DNA from: Bactrocera neohumeralis
Lineage: Eukaryota > Arthropoda > Insecta > Diptera > Tephritidae
Assembly (NCBI RefSeq): GCF_024586455.1
Contig: NC_065922.1
Span: 24,796,089 to 24,860,088 of the forward strand
Direction of reading: 5' to 3'
Length of the DNA stretch: 64,000 nt
How positions within the stretch are numbered: the first letter of the stretch is position 1; each line of letters opens with the position of its first letter. Below are positions 38,521 to 50,280 of this stretch, one piece after another. The position numbers and the translations under genes were made by a program. The notes under the pieces are model-generated. The model was not told the origin of the DNA, did not search any database, and worked only from the letters and a program-made list of their open reading frames with translations.

Positions 38521-38830
38521 TATAGGTCAGTTTAGGATAGGAGCATAGTGAAACGCGGCACGAAGAAAAAATTTAACAATTTTAGGATTTTTCATGGGTT
38601 AGTTTATGGTATATTTTATTTTTTAGCTTATAGGTTAGTTTATGTGTTACTTTAGGATAGGAGCACAATGAATGACGAGAGAAGAAAAAAATATACAAAC
38701 TTGTAGTATCTTTTATGGGTTAGTTTGAGTTGGATGCATAATGAATCTAGATTAAAGATAAATCTAAGCTTAATAAAGGGTTTTACATAAAATAATTACA
38801 AATTTGTAATATATTTTGGGTTAGTTTAGG
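38521..38830. repeat. Degenerate minisatellite with GGTTAGTTTAGGATAGGAGCA words
   Basis: The words TAGTTTAGGATAGGAGCA, ACTTTAGGATAGGAGCACAATGAA and GTTGGATGCATAATGAA recur at about 38530, 38650 and 38718. GGGTTAGTTT recurs between them and at about 38818. There are about three diverged units of 80-120 bp. Confidence 0.6.
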
Positions 38831-39151
38831 CTGTCACCTGCTAGTCTAGTATGATAGCAGGGGGCCAGGCAATATCTGTTTAACAAGTAATCTCTTAAAT
38901 GTTTGTTTTCTATGAAATACAACTTGTTTACGTATAATTCAATATGTACTTAGCCTTATAGGATATTAGAATTAACAAATTTCTGACACATAATTTAGAC
39001 ACCTAGCCTTTTTCAGATCGCTTTTCTTATGATATGTTTTATTGTTTAACACTTCAGCTAAGAATCGTAACAAGAGTTTTTAAGAAACTTGTTGTTGTAA
39101 CGTTCAAAACTTGAGCAAAACCAACTTCCAAAGTTGTTATCTAAAGCTGAT

Positions 39152-39177
39152 ATTGGCTATTTCACTAGGAAACCGTG
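39152..39177. repeat. 26-bp word, second copy
   Basis: Identical to 37684-37709 and in direct orientation. See that entry. Confidence 0.9.
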
Positions 39178-39567
39178 AAAATCTTAGCTGCAGTTTTTTT
39201 GTTGTACACTAAATTACCAAGATCCTTATTGATTCTAAGGTTATTCATATAGACTATATATTGAAAGATACATCAACGTATTTTCCACATGGAACATTAG
39301 GAATATTACCATAATAAGTTAAGCTACTTATTTACTGTACTTTTTCAGATAAAGAGTAGATAAAATAGTGCATAGAAGTTTATGATAACTCTAAAATAGA
39401 ATCAAAAGAAGTTTCGTTCATGCCTTTGAGGTAAACAATTACTACTAATGAAAGCATCGGACTGTTTCAATAGGCACTATAGTCTCAGTAATGGTTATTA
39501 TACCCCGAATTATGCTTAAAAATATAGAATATTTTAATTTAAAGCGATATATAGATTAGATTAGTCT

Positions 39568-39695
39568 TGAAGGCTCTAATTTCAATAGGCCTCACTATCG
39601 CTACCTCTTCCAGTGTCCGTGGGTCGCTCCAATGTTGTTTGAAGCAATACCTTGCTAGTGCGAGACAAGTGTAGAAGAGATGCTCCATTGTTTCC
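39568..39695 (-). pseudogene. C-terminal relic of a non-LTR retrotransposon
   Basis: The minus strand reads ETMEHLFYTCLALARYCFKQ, then HWSDPRTLEEVAIV. The E-T-x-E-H-x-x-x-x-C-x-A-L pattern is the zinc-knuckle-like tail found at the end of Jockey/R1/I-type ORF2 proteins, where the second Cys is expected but is replaced here. Only about 40 codons remain. The clade is not assigned. Confidence 0.6.
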
Positions 39696-39699
39696 CTAG

Positions 39700-41479
39700 T
39701 GCACTATCCTACAATCAACTCGATTTGGATATGTACTTAATATGAGTAAATGGATTTTGTACGAAATTTAGATCTCGAAAAGTGCTACAATTCAATGAAG
39801 ATTGATCTCCAACTCAAATATTTCAGCTTCAATTAAGGAGTTAGAGAAGAAGGCTCGGCATTTTCTTTTTTAGTTCGATATCTTATGCCTTGTTTGAAAC
39901 CTTGATAGAACTTTTAAAGCGTTAATAAGTTTAAGACTTTTATCTCGAAGATTATGTGCTAAAAACAAAGATATATACGAGAGTACTCTTAAATTCGACG
40001 TCAACAGAAAATATTTGCTTCCATGTTATTTTTTATTTCTTTTTTTTCAGAACAGTAAAATAAGTGAAATCAACCAACAAAACAAGATATTCATGGCCAA
40101 ACTCTTTTCTAGTAAATGAGTAGAAAACATTCGAAAAGAAAAATCACAAATTTAGCATCAGAATATCTGCACCAAAATCACTCCACAACGCCCGAGTAAC
40201 CTCCCAGCTCTCCCACACTGCTATTATAATGAACAATACTGTATTATTGGCGCTGCGGCAGCTCGTCTCGCTTGGATCAGCACAGCTTAATTCATTTCTT
40301 GCGCTCATACGCTGGTTAGCACCGAAGCACCGGCTAGGCAGGTTGTATGGTATATGAATCTCAAACTCATATACATACATATGTACCTACAAGTATACAT
40401 GTATACGAAGCACCACTAGCAGCGATCTGGCGCGCGGCATGTTGGGAGGAATGCGCTTGCTGATCTGGCTGTATGACAAAGCTGCATGTCTCACATGTGA
40501 GTGTGTATGTTGTTGCCGTGCTTGCCGGTATTTTATTATTATGATGCTGTTGCTTTTTCTTTATTCAATTCACAATGCCCATACAACGAGGAATGGCGCG
40601 CCGTGCAGCTTGGAGGTGATCATGATGATGATGTTGTTGTTGTTTAGTTGGTTGTGTTGTTTATCTATTATTTTCATTGTACAAATACTAGTACCCCATT
40701 TATATAGTGTACATATATACATATATATGTAGATATATACGTAATGTGCGCGTTTTTGTTTTTTGTTTTGGGCTTTTGTTTGGTGGAGCGCGTAACGTCG
40801 CCGTGCCTGGCACGGATAGCACCGTTTCAAGTTGCGCTGGCAGTTTAACGCTGTAATGCGCATAGCTCATCGCGGCACTCCAAGTGTTTACGGTGTTGCG
40901 CGCGTCAGCTCAGCGCTCCCCTTAGCGTCCCCTGCGGTCGGGTTTACTTAACAACTTGTGGCGCTGTCGGTGGTGGTGGCGGCAGCGAAGTTTGTGTTGT
41001 TTGGCATTGTAGCGTGATTAAGGTGCAGCATTGTTGCTGTTGTTTTATAGTTTTTTATACATTTTCTTCTCCTTTTTCTATCACATTTCTGTTGCTTCGT
41101 ACGCTGCTTACGTTATTCTGCTCTGTATGCACCGGCTGTTTGTTTTGTTTGTTGTTCTACTAGCCTGCCTTTGAATTTTTGCTTTGCCTGCGTGTGTGTG
41201 TATGTGTGTGAGTGGCATGAATGACTCTGGCAAACGTAATGCAACAGTCGTAGCTGGCGTCATGTGGCATGCGGTATGCAAACAAACTTTGTCAACATGT
41301 TGCTAAGCGGTGTTTCACCATTATTTAAAAGTATTTGAAATTCGCTGATTTTTTATTTAATTTTTTTCCTAATTTTACTGCTGTTTCTTTAATAGTTCGC
41401 TTAATTATGTGTTAATTTTTATTTAATTTTGGAGTTTTTTATCCTTAACAGGTTTTTTTTTATAACATGAATGGATATA
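39700..41479. other. Less AT-rich unique-looking block
   Basis: From about 40180 to 41290 the sequence is clearly less AT-rich, with GGTGGTGGTGGCGGCAG near 40970. I see no domain in the frames on either strand, including 40144-40380 (minus) and 40439-40732 (plus). A GATGATGATGTTGTTGTTG patch is at about 40623. It could be regulatory or untranslated DNA of a host gene; the sequence alone does not show this. Confidence 0.4.
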
Positions 41480-41680
41480 AAAATTCCTTTAGCTTCATTT
41501 TGATCGGGCAGTTTGTCTGTAAACTCTATGGTATGGTGGCGCGATCGGAACAATTTCCTTGGAGTTTATATGTTTACCTTATGCAACAATATATGCCAAA
41601 TTTCGTACAGATATCCCCTGATACAAAAAAGTTTTCCATACAAGAACTTCGTTTTGTTCGGAAATTGGGATAATTTGTTA
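41480..41680 (-). mobile_element. DINE-like family A fragment, copy 4
   Basis: On the minus strand the text includes GTATGGAAAACTTTTTTGTA, then TACGAAATTTGGCATATATTG and AAATTGTTCCGATCG, which correspond to one central unit of family A. The ATAGCATATAG word is degenerate (ACCATAGAG). Only one unit is present, without ends. Confidence 0.6.
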
Positions 41681-41789
41681 ATTAAGTTTCTTATAATAAG
41701 CGACATCTGTAAATTAGTATTACATTTTCTGCTAGTTTTGAATACTTTAAATTTTTAAATACTTATATACACAAAAACGGAATTTAGTG

Positions 41790-42240
41790 AACCGAGAGTT
41801 GTGAATCGAACATACAACTGGCATAACCAAATGCTAAGTGTCTTTAATTTGCTAGAACTTAGAAATTGAAAAAATATACAACCAACAACTGTCGCCAAAT
41901 GATTATTGTGTTCGAAGAGAGCGACGTAACGAACAAATAACTGGCATAAACTGGTATAATCAGGTAATTTGCATTGCTGATATAGTTAAATAATTATTAT
42001 AGTCAATTCAACCAAACTAGGAAAGTGGTGAAACGAACAAAAAACTGGTATAAACTGGTATAATTAAGTATATTGCATAGCCTGCTCACTCTTTTATGTG
42101 AAAATTAACTAGATAACTTTCTATATTCAATACACCAAAACTAGGAAAGTGGCGAAACTAGTAAAGAACTGGTCTAAACTGGTATAATAATGAATATTGC
42201 ACAGTTTGCTCACTCTCTTGTATGCAGTTTAGCTGCATAA
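41790..42240. repeat. Minisatellite with AACTGGTATAAACTGGTATAAT units
   Basis: The words AACTGGCATAA or AACTGGTATAAACTGGTATA recur at about 41815, 41940, 42042 and 42167 (spacings 125, 102, 125). Each is preceded by GGAAAGTGGCGAAAC-like text and followed by AATATTGCATAGCCTGCTCAC-like text. There are four diverged units of about 117 bp. Confidence 0.8.
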
Positions 42241-43194
42241 CTTCCTCTTTGCTTTCAAGCATATTTTGTAACACAAAAGAAATATACTCTAAAACTCAGC
42301 TAGTGGAAAGTGTTCAATCGAAAGCGTTTAGCGATAAAATATGAGGCAGTTATGCCATTATAAAGTAGTCTTGACATATATTCTTGACTTAATTTTCTCC
42401 CGTATATTGTCGGTATAACATAATAGGATTTTTCTTTTAATGCTTAACTATATCTTACACAAAACAATCTCGAAAAAACACACAAGCAACTTTGATTTTC
42501 CCGTTCAATTGCAGGCACAATTATCGTTAGAAAATATACCTAAATTTACAAGCCATAAAAGTGATTGGCATTATTAAGGAGGAAGCTAAGTCCATAAACA
42601 AAAAAATCTGGTTATTTTTAATTGTATAACTTGTCCAATTAAGGGGGATTCCAGCAATTTAACGAGCTGCTCGCTTAACAGTGCTTGAGTTATTTGCACT
42701 TTAATTAAGCGGAGAGTATCGTAAATATGTAGACAATATTTGGATATCATTGGCTTGTTTTCTAACACACTTTAATTAAACGAACATTTGAACTTGAGAA
42801 CAATTTTTTATATTCCAATTTAATTTTTTATGTTTTTTTGCTAATTCAACAATGTTTCACCTTAATTTTGTGGTTATTTATTCACTGATATTTTTACTTT
42901 ATTGTTATTCCTCTGCGAAACAAAACATGACGTAAGTAAAAGTAATTGCAAAGCTTTGTTTTTGTTGGTAATTAAATTATTAGATTTTTGTGGTTTTCCA
43001 AATTTCTTGGAATTATTCGGAAATATAATGGATACTGATTGTTTGTTTCGTGAGTAAAAAATAATAAACATTTTAATAAATGATTTCAAAACAATAATAT
43101 ACAATTAGATAGCAACTTGGTTATAATTAAAAGTTCAAAGTTTCCGTCAATAAATGAAAAATTATTGGATTTCCATCCATAGTTAAGCTTAGTA
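42241..43194. other. AT-rich sequence, nothing recognised
   Basis: No gene, domain or repeat family was recognised in this AT-rich stretch. Confidence 0.5.
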
Positions 43195-43975
43195 TAACAA
43201 TACAAAATTTAGGAAAATGTTATAGAACTTTTTTCTTATCAGTTTGTATGGCAGTTATATGCTATAAGGGTCTGATCTTTGAAAATGGTTGCCTTGGAAA
43301 ATAATCCATGCCAATTTTCGCGCAGATATTTTGCTCGACTGGTTTGTATGACGGCTATATGCTATAGTGATCCGATCTGAAATATTTTTTCGGAGATTAT
43401 AGTATTGTTCTTGGAAATATTCTATGTCAAATTTTAAGAAAATATCTTTGCAAATTAATAATTTTTTCACACAAAAACTTGATTTTGATCGGTTAGTTTG
43501 TATGACAGCTATGTGTTATACAAGCCTTCTTCAGAGATTATAGTATTGCTTTAGATAATAATCCATGTAAAATTTTGTGAAGAAATTTTGCCAAATAAAA
43601 TAAAGGACTTGATTTTGAGCGGTCAGTTTGTATGACAGCCATATGCTATAGAAACCCGATATGCACAATTTCTTCGGAGATTATAGCGTTGTCTTAAATA
43701 ATAATTTACGACAAATTTCGTGAAGAAATCTTGTGAAATAAAAAAGTTTTCCATACAAGGACTTGAGTTTCATCGATCAGTTTATATGACAACTATGAGC
43801 TATAGTGACCCTATTTAAATAATTTTTTCGGAGATTATTGTGTGGCCTTGGAAAATAATCCGTGTTAAATTTTGTAACGATACATTGTGAAACAAAAAAG
43901 CTTTCCATACAAGGACTTGATTTGTATCGTTCAGTTTGCATGACAGCTATATTTAAGCTAAAGTGGCAAGTATTA
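43195..43975 (-). mobile_element. DINE-like family A, copy 5, with several central units
   Basis: Reverse-strand family A text: TATGCTATA or a variant recurs at about 43257, 43358, 43510, 43642, 43795 and 43947, mostly 131-154 bp apart. Each is preceded by CAGTTTGTATGACAGC-type text and followed by CGATCTG...TTTCGGAGATTATAGT-type text. GAAAGCTTTTTTGTTTCACA-type text (in minus orientation) joins the units. The ends are not clear. Confidence 0.65.
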
Positions 43976-44883
43976 GAACCTATAATTTTCAGTTAACTTC
44001 ACAAATTCATTGAAACTGAAACCCACATACATATGTATATGAAGTATGCACCACACGCCATAATATTTTCAACTTATCATAACTCACCGCCCCACAACAC
44101 AGAATTCAATTACATTTCGTCTCTTACCAACTAGTATTGAACCTAGTACTCATTAAATATATAAATATACATATATATATGCCGCATATAAATAAATAAA
44201 TGTACCGTAATTAGCATAACTATTTGCCATGGCACTTTGATTAATCAAAAAGGGACGTTTTTGTGCAAATAACCTATGCTGTATAGTTAATAAACCGGCA
44301 GCAGCGCCACCAACACAGAGGTGTTTGTGTATATATGAGTTAAGCACGCCGTTAACCCTCTTTGGCATTAACATTTTAATTGCAAATTTTATATAAAGCG
44401 TATTTAATAAATGAGTCGAGTGCGCGTCAACACCAGCACCAACATCGAGTCAGTCACAAGCACACACACACATGTGTATAACTGAACTGAACTCAATGAA
44501 AAGTGGCATTGCAGCCGCTGGGCATCCAGTATGGGAAGTGGTTGACCGATGGCCAGTGAATGCGCTTGACATGCCATCAGCCATCAGAGGCGTGCAGAGG
44601 ATTTAATGTGCAACTTCAACTGCATGCAACAACATGCCTACAGCAGCCACAAGTTGATAGTGGAAAGTATGCAAGTTGTAGGAGAGCGGTGGCATTATAT
44701 ACGTATGTATGTGTGCACCCCTTGGTGTTCACAAATTAATTATTTAAAAACAATTAACTTGGTCAACATAAATAAAGCTGAAACATTTTTGTTTATTGTT
44801 GGGTACGAAAGCTACATAGTTGGGAACTGCCGGTTGATTTGAGGGGGAAGCCATTGGAGAAGGGTTATACATGCATGTATATA
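43976..44883. other. Sequence without recognised genes
   Basis: Contains ATATATAAATATACATATATATATGCC near 44157. The open frame at 44606-44842 has no domain. Confidence 0.45.
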
Positions 44884-44984
44884 AAGAGTGATCAATTTCG
44901 AGGTATTTTTTTTAAGAAAAAACACAGAATTTTCAAATTTAGAAAAATTCTATTGAAAAAAGTTCCTCTACTTCGATGACCCGT
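44884..44984 (-). mobile_element. 101-bp MITE made of the two ends of the rosa-like mariner
   Basis: The left side (AAGAGTGATCAATTTCGAGG and about 35 bp more) is the reverse complement of the 3' end of the rosa-like copies. The right side (AGTTCCTCTACTTCGATGAC then CCGT) is the reverse complement of their 5' end. TA lies at 44882-44883 and 44985-44986. So the element lies in minus orientation and has lost everything between the termini. It is the smallest copy in the window and shows what both ends look like. Confidence 0.85.
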
Positions 44985-45279
44985 TACTACTGGTTGAACT
45001 TGGCTAAATTTATTTAGAATAGTTGTTGATAGCAGTAATTTCTATGATCATAAAAATCCAATACCTATGTACATATATGCTTCTTTTTATAGGGAAACAT
45101 TAACTTACTGCCGCATATTGAACGATGTACCATATACAGTTATTTCTCACTTTTTTGTGGGTAATTATTCTGGCAGTTCATAAAATGATAGAAAATTCTG
45201 GTCTCTAAACAAAAATAATAAGCATTTGTCCCGAAACTGTTTTCCGATTTAGTTTTATTTTACTAGGTTTTAGTTTAAA

Positions 45280-46885
45280 ACTATGGGCGGCAACTCTGTT
45301 TTTTTAACTTAACTTATTAATATCTATATTATAAAAAAAACATAGTTGGCAACCCTATTTATTTATTTTATTTAAAATATTCATTACAAAAAGTCTGTTT
45401 TGTAACCGCTTTTCAAATTATTTCTATTTAGCTCGTTCAAAATAAATAACCATCATTGGCAACTCTATTCAACTAAAGCAAAACTTTTCTAATTTTTGGT
45501 AATAAAAAAGATTAACGCAATATAATAAAAACTACATTTTCGTTTAATTATTTTGAAGTGTTGGCAACTCTATTCATCGCAAATTAAAGTGTTTTGAATT
45601 TTTAAAAATAAAAAAATAACGCAATACAAATAAAAGCTAAATTTTTGTATTTCGAATCGTTGGCAACTTTGTCGAATATTTTCTTAAGCATCATTAAATG
45701 AGAAATATCTGTTTTTTGTTATTCTGATATACTTTTTTCCGATTTGAAAATATCGTTGGCAACTCTGTTACAAAAATTATAAATATTCAATATTTTCTAA
45801 GTGTAAATCAAAATTTGCACACTGCAAAAGTAAAATCAAGTTTTTTCGAAATTAATTTCTAAGAGACGTTGGCAACTCTATTTACTTTTTTATTGAACGC
45901 CTTTCATTGAAAAATGTCTATTTTAAATTTTCGATTTATTTCAGTTAAGCAAGTTAATGTTCATTGAATTTTTAAATGAATATGGTTGTCAACGCTATCG
46001 GCGAACTTCATAAGCTCAATATTTTTTAAGTAAATTATTAATTTATTCACAGTTATTATTAATTATCGGTGTTAACGACTTAAGGTGTACAAAATTCTAC
46101 AAAAAATAATATTATAATTTTGGATTTGAAATTAATGTTGGTAAGCATTGCACTTAAGTTAACCGTTATGAGTTTTGAAAACAGAGTAAGCCCAGTTTCT
46201 GAAAAAGAATGACAGCATTTTAGAACCTAAAGAGTCTTTTGAGCTGTTCATTAGGGTTTCAGGGTAAAGTATGGAACTATAAAAGTGAAGTATAATTCCC
46301 TTTTACCTAAGTTATTATTTGAAAACATAAATCAAAAAATTTGATATTTTATAAAAAAACGAGTTGGCAACTTTTACTGAATTTTTAAGGAATATTATTT
46401 GCTGTTTTTAACTTTTCGTCCAAATATCAGTTTCCATTTCAAAATTTAACTCACTTAAAAATAAATAAAAAGTTGGCAACTCTAATTTAATTTTAAAAAA
46501 ATGTTTCATGTTTTTAATTTTCATCAACAGTTCAGTTTTAATTAATCACATTTCGTTCAAATATCGCTTTCCATTTCAAAATTCAATTTATTTAATAATA
46601 AAGTTGGCAACTCTAATTTAATTTTTAACTGTTTTACATTTTCTAATGTTCGTCAACAGTTCGTTTTGATTCCTAAATTTAATTTATTTTAGTTACATAA
46701 TTGCAAAACAACTTTTATAGTCTGTAGCGTGGTTGGCAACTCTGCTAACAAAAACCAAAAAATATGTCGAAGTCATTGGTTTATTGTAAGCTAAATCTAT
46801 TATGAAAACGAAAAAATGTAGAATACAAAAAACAAAAAAAAATTATATATTTTTTGTAGATTTGTGACATGGTGGCAACACTTTC
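45280..46885. repeat. Array D: GTTGGCAACTCT-motif minisatellite
   Basis: GTTGGCAAC(T/C)CT(A/G) or close variants recur at about 45286, 45343, 45455, 45561, 45659, 45755, 45869, 45985 (degenerate), 46137 (degenerate), 46363, 46472, 46604, 46731 and 46870. Most spacings are 96-132 bp. AT-rich spacers carry loosely conserved TTTAAAAATAAA and TTTTCATTAA-like text. The motif is the reverse complement of that in arrays B and C. Around 46140-46360 the array is interrupted by unrelated sequence. Confidence 0.85.
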
Positions 46886-48164
46886 AATAAAAATACGGAC
46901 CTAAAAATAATATGCCAAAAAAGTTAGCAGGAAAGTATGTTAATAAGTAAGCATTAATCCAAAAAAATGTTTCGATAGAATAATTTGGTAAAAGAAAAAT
47001 TAACGGTGATTCTGTTAATCTCTACTTATGCTGAAATTCAACATGCCGAATTAGCATATTTCTGTTTTTATTAGTTAATAGAATGAAAACTCTAACTAAA
47101 ATTAAAACATAGCATAGCAAGATTTCAACCTCTAAAATAACACGAAAATTGTAGTCAGTAGTTATACATGCATATATACATATATATACATACATTTATG
47201 TGTGTGTGAGTATGTAAGAGCATAAAAATTAAAGCAGCTTAATAAAACATTCACCACGCGCAAATACCGCGGCTGGCATCAAAAGCGCGTCTGACATTGT
47301 GCTCAACTGCCATACATAAGCAGACACACGCACACAAACATACAAATATATACATACATGCCTGTGTTTAAATTCAGGTAGAATTCCATCAATAACATAA
47401 ACATTTTTACAACTCAGTTGCCGGATTAATGAGAACGCCAAGTTTACATTGAAGTTTAATTGACACTTGGGTGGCTAAAGCAAACACACACACACATATA
47501 CACCTACACGAATACACTTGCATGTGTAAATAAAATTCGATCCACCTGTAATTATGCATGTACACTGTTTATATGTATGTATGTGCGGATGTTTTTACAT
47601 GTACTTTGCATTTTTATGCTGAATAAATTAACTAGAACGCAGAAACAAGCATAAATTTACAACTCAGTTGTTGAATATCGCAACAAGATAAATCGATGTA
47701 CTCGCTCACAAACAAGTACACATATATAAAATTACTTTAGCACACATTAAAAAAATTAATGTGTATGTATGTTAGTGTGTTTATGGGCGTAAATACAATT
47801 TATATGGCTTTTTGGTATTAATTTATATGCCAAAGGCAAATTGAAAACTCTAACATGGTAAAAGCCGTAAAATTTGACATTTGCATTTAGTGAAATTACT
47901 GAACAAAATAAAAATCTTCATTAAAGCGGTAAAAGGAAGAACACAGTGACCAACATTTAGTTGCATAAAAAATATATAATCCAATATATTATAATAAAAA
48001 AAGTTAAAATTAAAAAAAATACAAAAATTAACAAAAAAGTTCAAACAACAGCTAACCTCTGTTCGGATTAATAAAAGATAAAAAGCAATTTGAGATTTCT
48101 ATGAACCGAAATAAAACTTCTTAAATTGTTTGAGATGCTCGTTTATTCACAATTTAACCCTTAA
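46886..48164. other. AT-rich sequence with microsatellites
   Basis: No gene was recognised. There are GCATATATACATATATATACATAC at about 47169 and CACACACACACATATACAC at about 47484. The frames at 47229-47441 (minus) and 47460-47654 (plus) overlap these tracts. Confidence 0.5.
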
Positions 48165-48846
48165 GGGGCCATACCAGTGTGACAATTTCAAAAAAAAAAT
48201 TTTTTTATTTGCTTTTTCGATAACTTATATTTCCATAAATAACCAGTTAAATCGGGAAGGTCGTATCTTGAATAGTTTTTGGAACCTATATAAGTGAAAC
48301 TTTAAACGCGTTTTTCCCGAAACGACATTTTTCAAAATTGTTGGCATCATAAATCAACGAGAAATTAACCGATCGACTTCAAATTAAAACTGAGTATTTT
48401 TGAATACATTTACTATACAGTGACCTACGATCTTTTTGATTTGTTGAAAATTGTCAGTTTGGCATTAAAAAACTACAATTTTTTACATAAAAAAACGTTT
48501 TTTTTTTTTCAAAATTACGATATTTTGTTAATTTTTGATATTTTTAAAGATCGTAGGTCATTGCATAGGAAATATCTTTAAGTTTAATAAACTTTTAAAA
48601 TTTTTTTGTTTCAGCGACTCATTCTGCCGGAATCACGCCCGCAGTTGGGGCACTTTTTTTTTGTTACATCCGAAGACAGCCCATAACTCCGTTATTTTTC
48701 AACATTATTGTAAAATTTTTTTTTAATATAGCTTTAAATATACCTTATTACGGTTAAAGAAGTTCGAAATATTTAATCGCGTACTTTCTCTTAAAAAAAA
48801 TCACGAAAATCGCCTAATTTTTCATGCGTCACACTGGTATAGCCCC
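48165..48846. mobile_element. 682-bp TTAA-flanked non-autonomous DNA transposon
   Basis: Terminal inverted repeats GGGGCCATACCAGTGTGAC (48165-48183) and GTCACACTGGTATAGCCCC (48828-48846) match at 18 of 19 positions. TTAA lies directly outside both (48161-48164 and 48847-48850), the target duplication typical of piggyBac-type elements. A second, internal inverted pair is TGACCTACGATCT (48420-48432) and AGATCGTAGGTCA (48548-48560). The interior is AT-rich, with long A and T runs and no transposase frame. The superfamily is inferred from TTAA only. Confidence 0.85.
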
Positions 48847-48850
48847 TTAA

Positions 48851-49889
48851 GAAGACTTTTTGCCTTGGTTAAGCGAAGTTACTGATTTATCATCAGTGAA
48901 ACATTTAACCTTAGCTGTATATTTTTGACGTTAGTTCTTAATACAGGCAGATCTTTCCCAAAACAACCCCAGAGAGATTTGTTTCTCACTTTTGGAGAGA
49001 TATTGTCCAAATACTTGTGGTAAAGTGAAAAAATACGTTTCGGCACAGCTAGCCTCGAACGCACAAGTACTCAAGGCTGTATCTCCGAAACTTTTACTCG
49101 ATTTTTTGAAACTCGTAAGCCCATGCAACCCCTTAAGGAACTTCTTCAATAGCGACTATTTTGCTCATTTTTCACTAGAACAATCAAAGCAAGGAGAGCA
49201 ATTTAATACATTAGTACCACTGGATATTCAATATACATAATATCAAAACACCGATCACCACATTTCCACTCACTGAGAACTTTACAAGGGCAATTCAACC
49301 CTATTTTGTATGTGCTACTATAAGATGTGCATATTTTGGGTATTGACTCTAACACATTTACTTCCAATATTTTTCGTTATGAAAACAACGATGAAATCAG
49401 GTGCGGAACTTTACAAAGAATAAGGAAACATTGCTATTTTATATTGCGCTTAAAGGTAGGCAACGTTTTATTATATCATCTCATAAACTTATTTTTTCGA
49501 AAGGTCCACAGAAACTGTAATTTTTTTTTGTTTTTAAAACTACGACGAAAGTAGGTGTGGATGTTCGCTAAGTATACAGAGGACAGTACTATGCTACAAT
49601 ATGCTGAATTTCCAATCGAATATAACTCGGACTACGCGCGAATTAATAAAAATGTTTGTCATAGCTTGGTAAAATGTATTTTATTTTAAGTTCGAGCAAA
49701 ATTTTATCTTTTATCTCAATGAGTGTGTATTTGGCAGCTCTTTGTTCACGACGCTTAACAGTTTTCAGATGATTTTTACCATACAAACGTCATTGAACAA
49801 CGAGTGCCTTTGAAATTATGTATTTCTAATGACTTAATGCGAACTGTCTATCCCTCTGTTACTAACTATATAATGGAAAAAATTACAGA
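48851..49889. other. Mixed sequence, no gene recognised
   Basis: Frames at 48879-49240 on both strands have no recognisable domain. The 34-bp word at 49445-49478 recurs at 50944-50977 (see findings). Confidence 0.4.
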
Positions 49890-50280
49890 AATCGAACTTG
49901 TGAACTAACGTGTTGGCATAAAAAAACAGCAAAGGATTTCAATGTATCTTTTGGATTGGCTCAACATATTTTGGTCAATGTTTTGGGAATATAGTAAATC
50001 GTATCAACGATACACTCGTACCAATTGATCTGAATGCGCCGTTAAATTCTAGCGTAATTGTGACTCAAATATGAAAGGATATTTATCGCTAAGCAACCTT
50101 TTTCGATAGATTTGGCTTCCTGGAAATTTTTTCTCTTTTCAAAATTGAAAAATCCACTTCCGGAAACATGATGTGAGTCCATTGAAAGCATTAAAACTCA
50201 CTCGCTGAAGACCATTTCAGCCGAGGCTTATAACAAACTTGTTTTGGCGTAATTGAAGTCCGAAAAGGACAAGGCTTTCA
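49890..50280 (+). mobile_element. Decayed mariner relic (irritans-like text)
   Basis: From about 49914 one frame reads WHKKTAKDFNVSFGLAQHIL then VNVLG, the helix-turn-helix region of mariner transposases. From about 50119 another frame reads WKFFLFSKLKNPLPET-stop-CESIESIKTHSLKTISAEAYNK, the C-terminal block that normally reads DFFLFPKLK...ESIEAIK. The third catalytic Asp (D of DFFLF) is Lys. Most of the catalytic domain between the two blocks is missing and stops are present. It belongs to a different lineage from the DD41D copies. Confidence 0.75.

Noticed and set aside
40144..40380. 78-codon minus-strand frame in a less AT-rich block
   Set aside because: The plus strand is also open over part of it and neither reading resembles a known protein. 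It could be an exon, but nothing in the sequence supports that.
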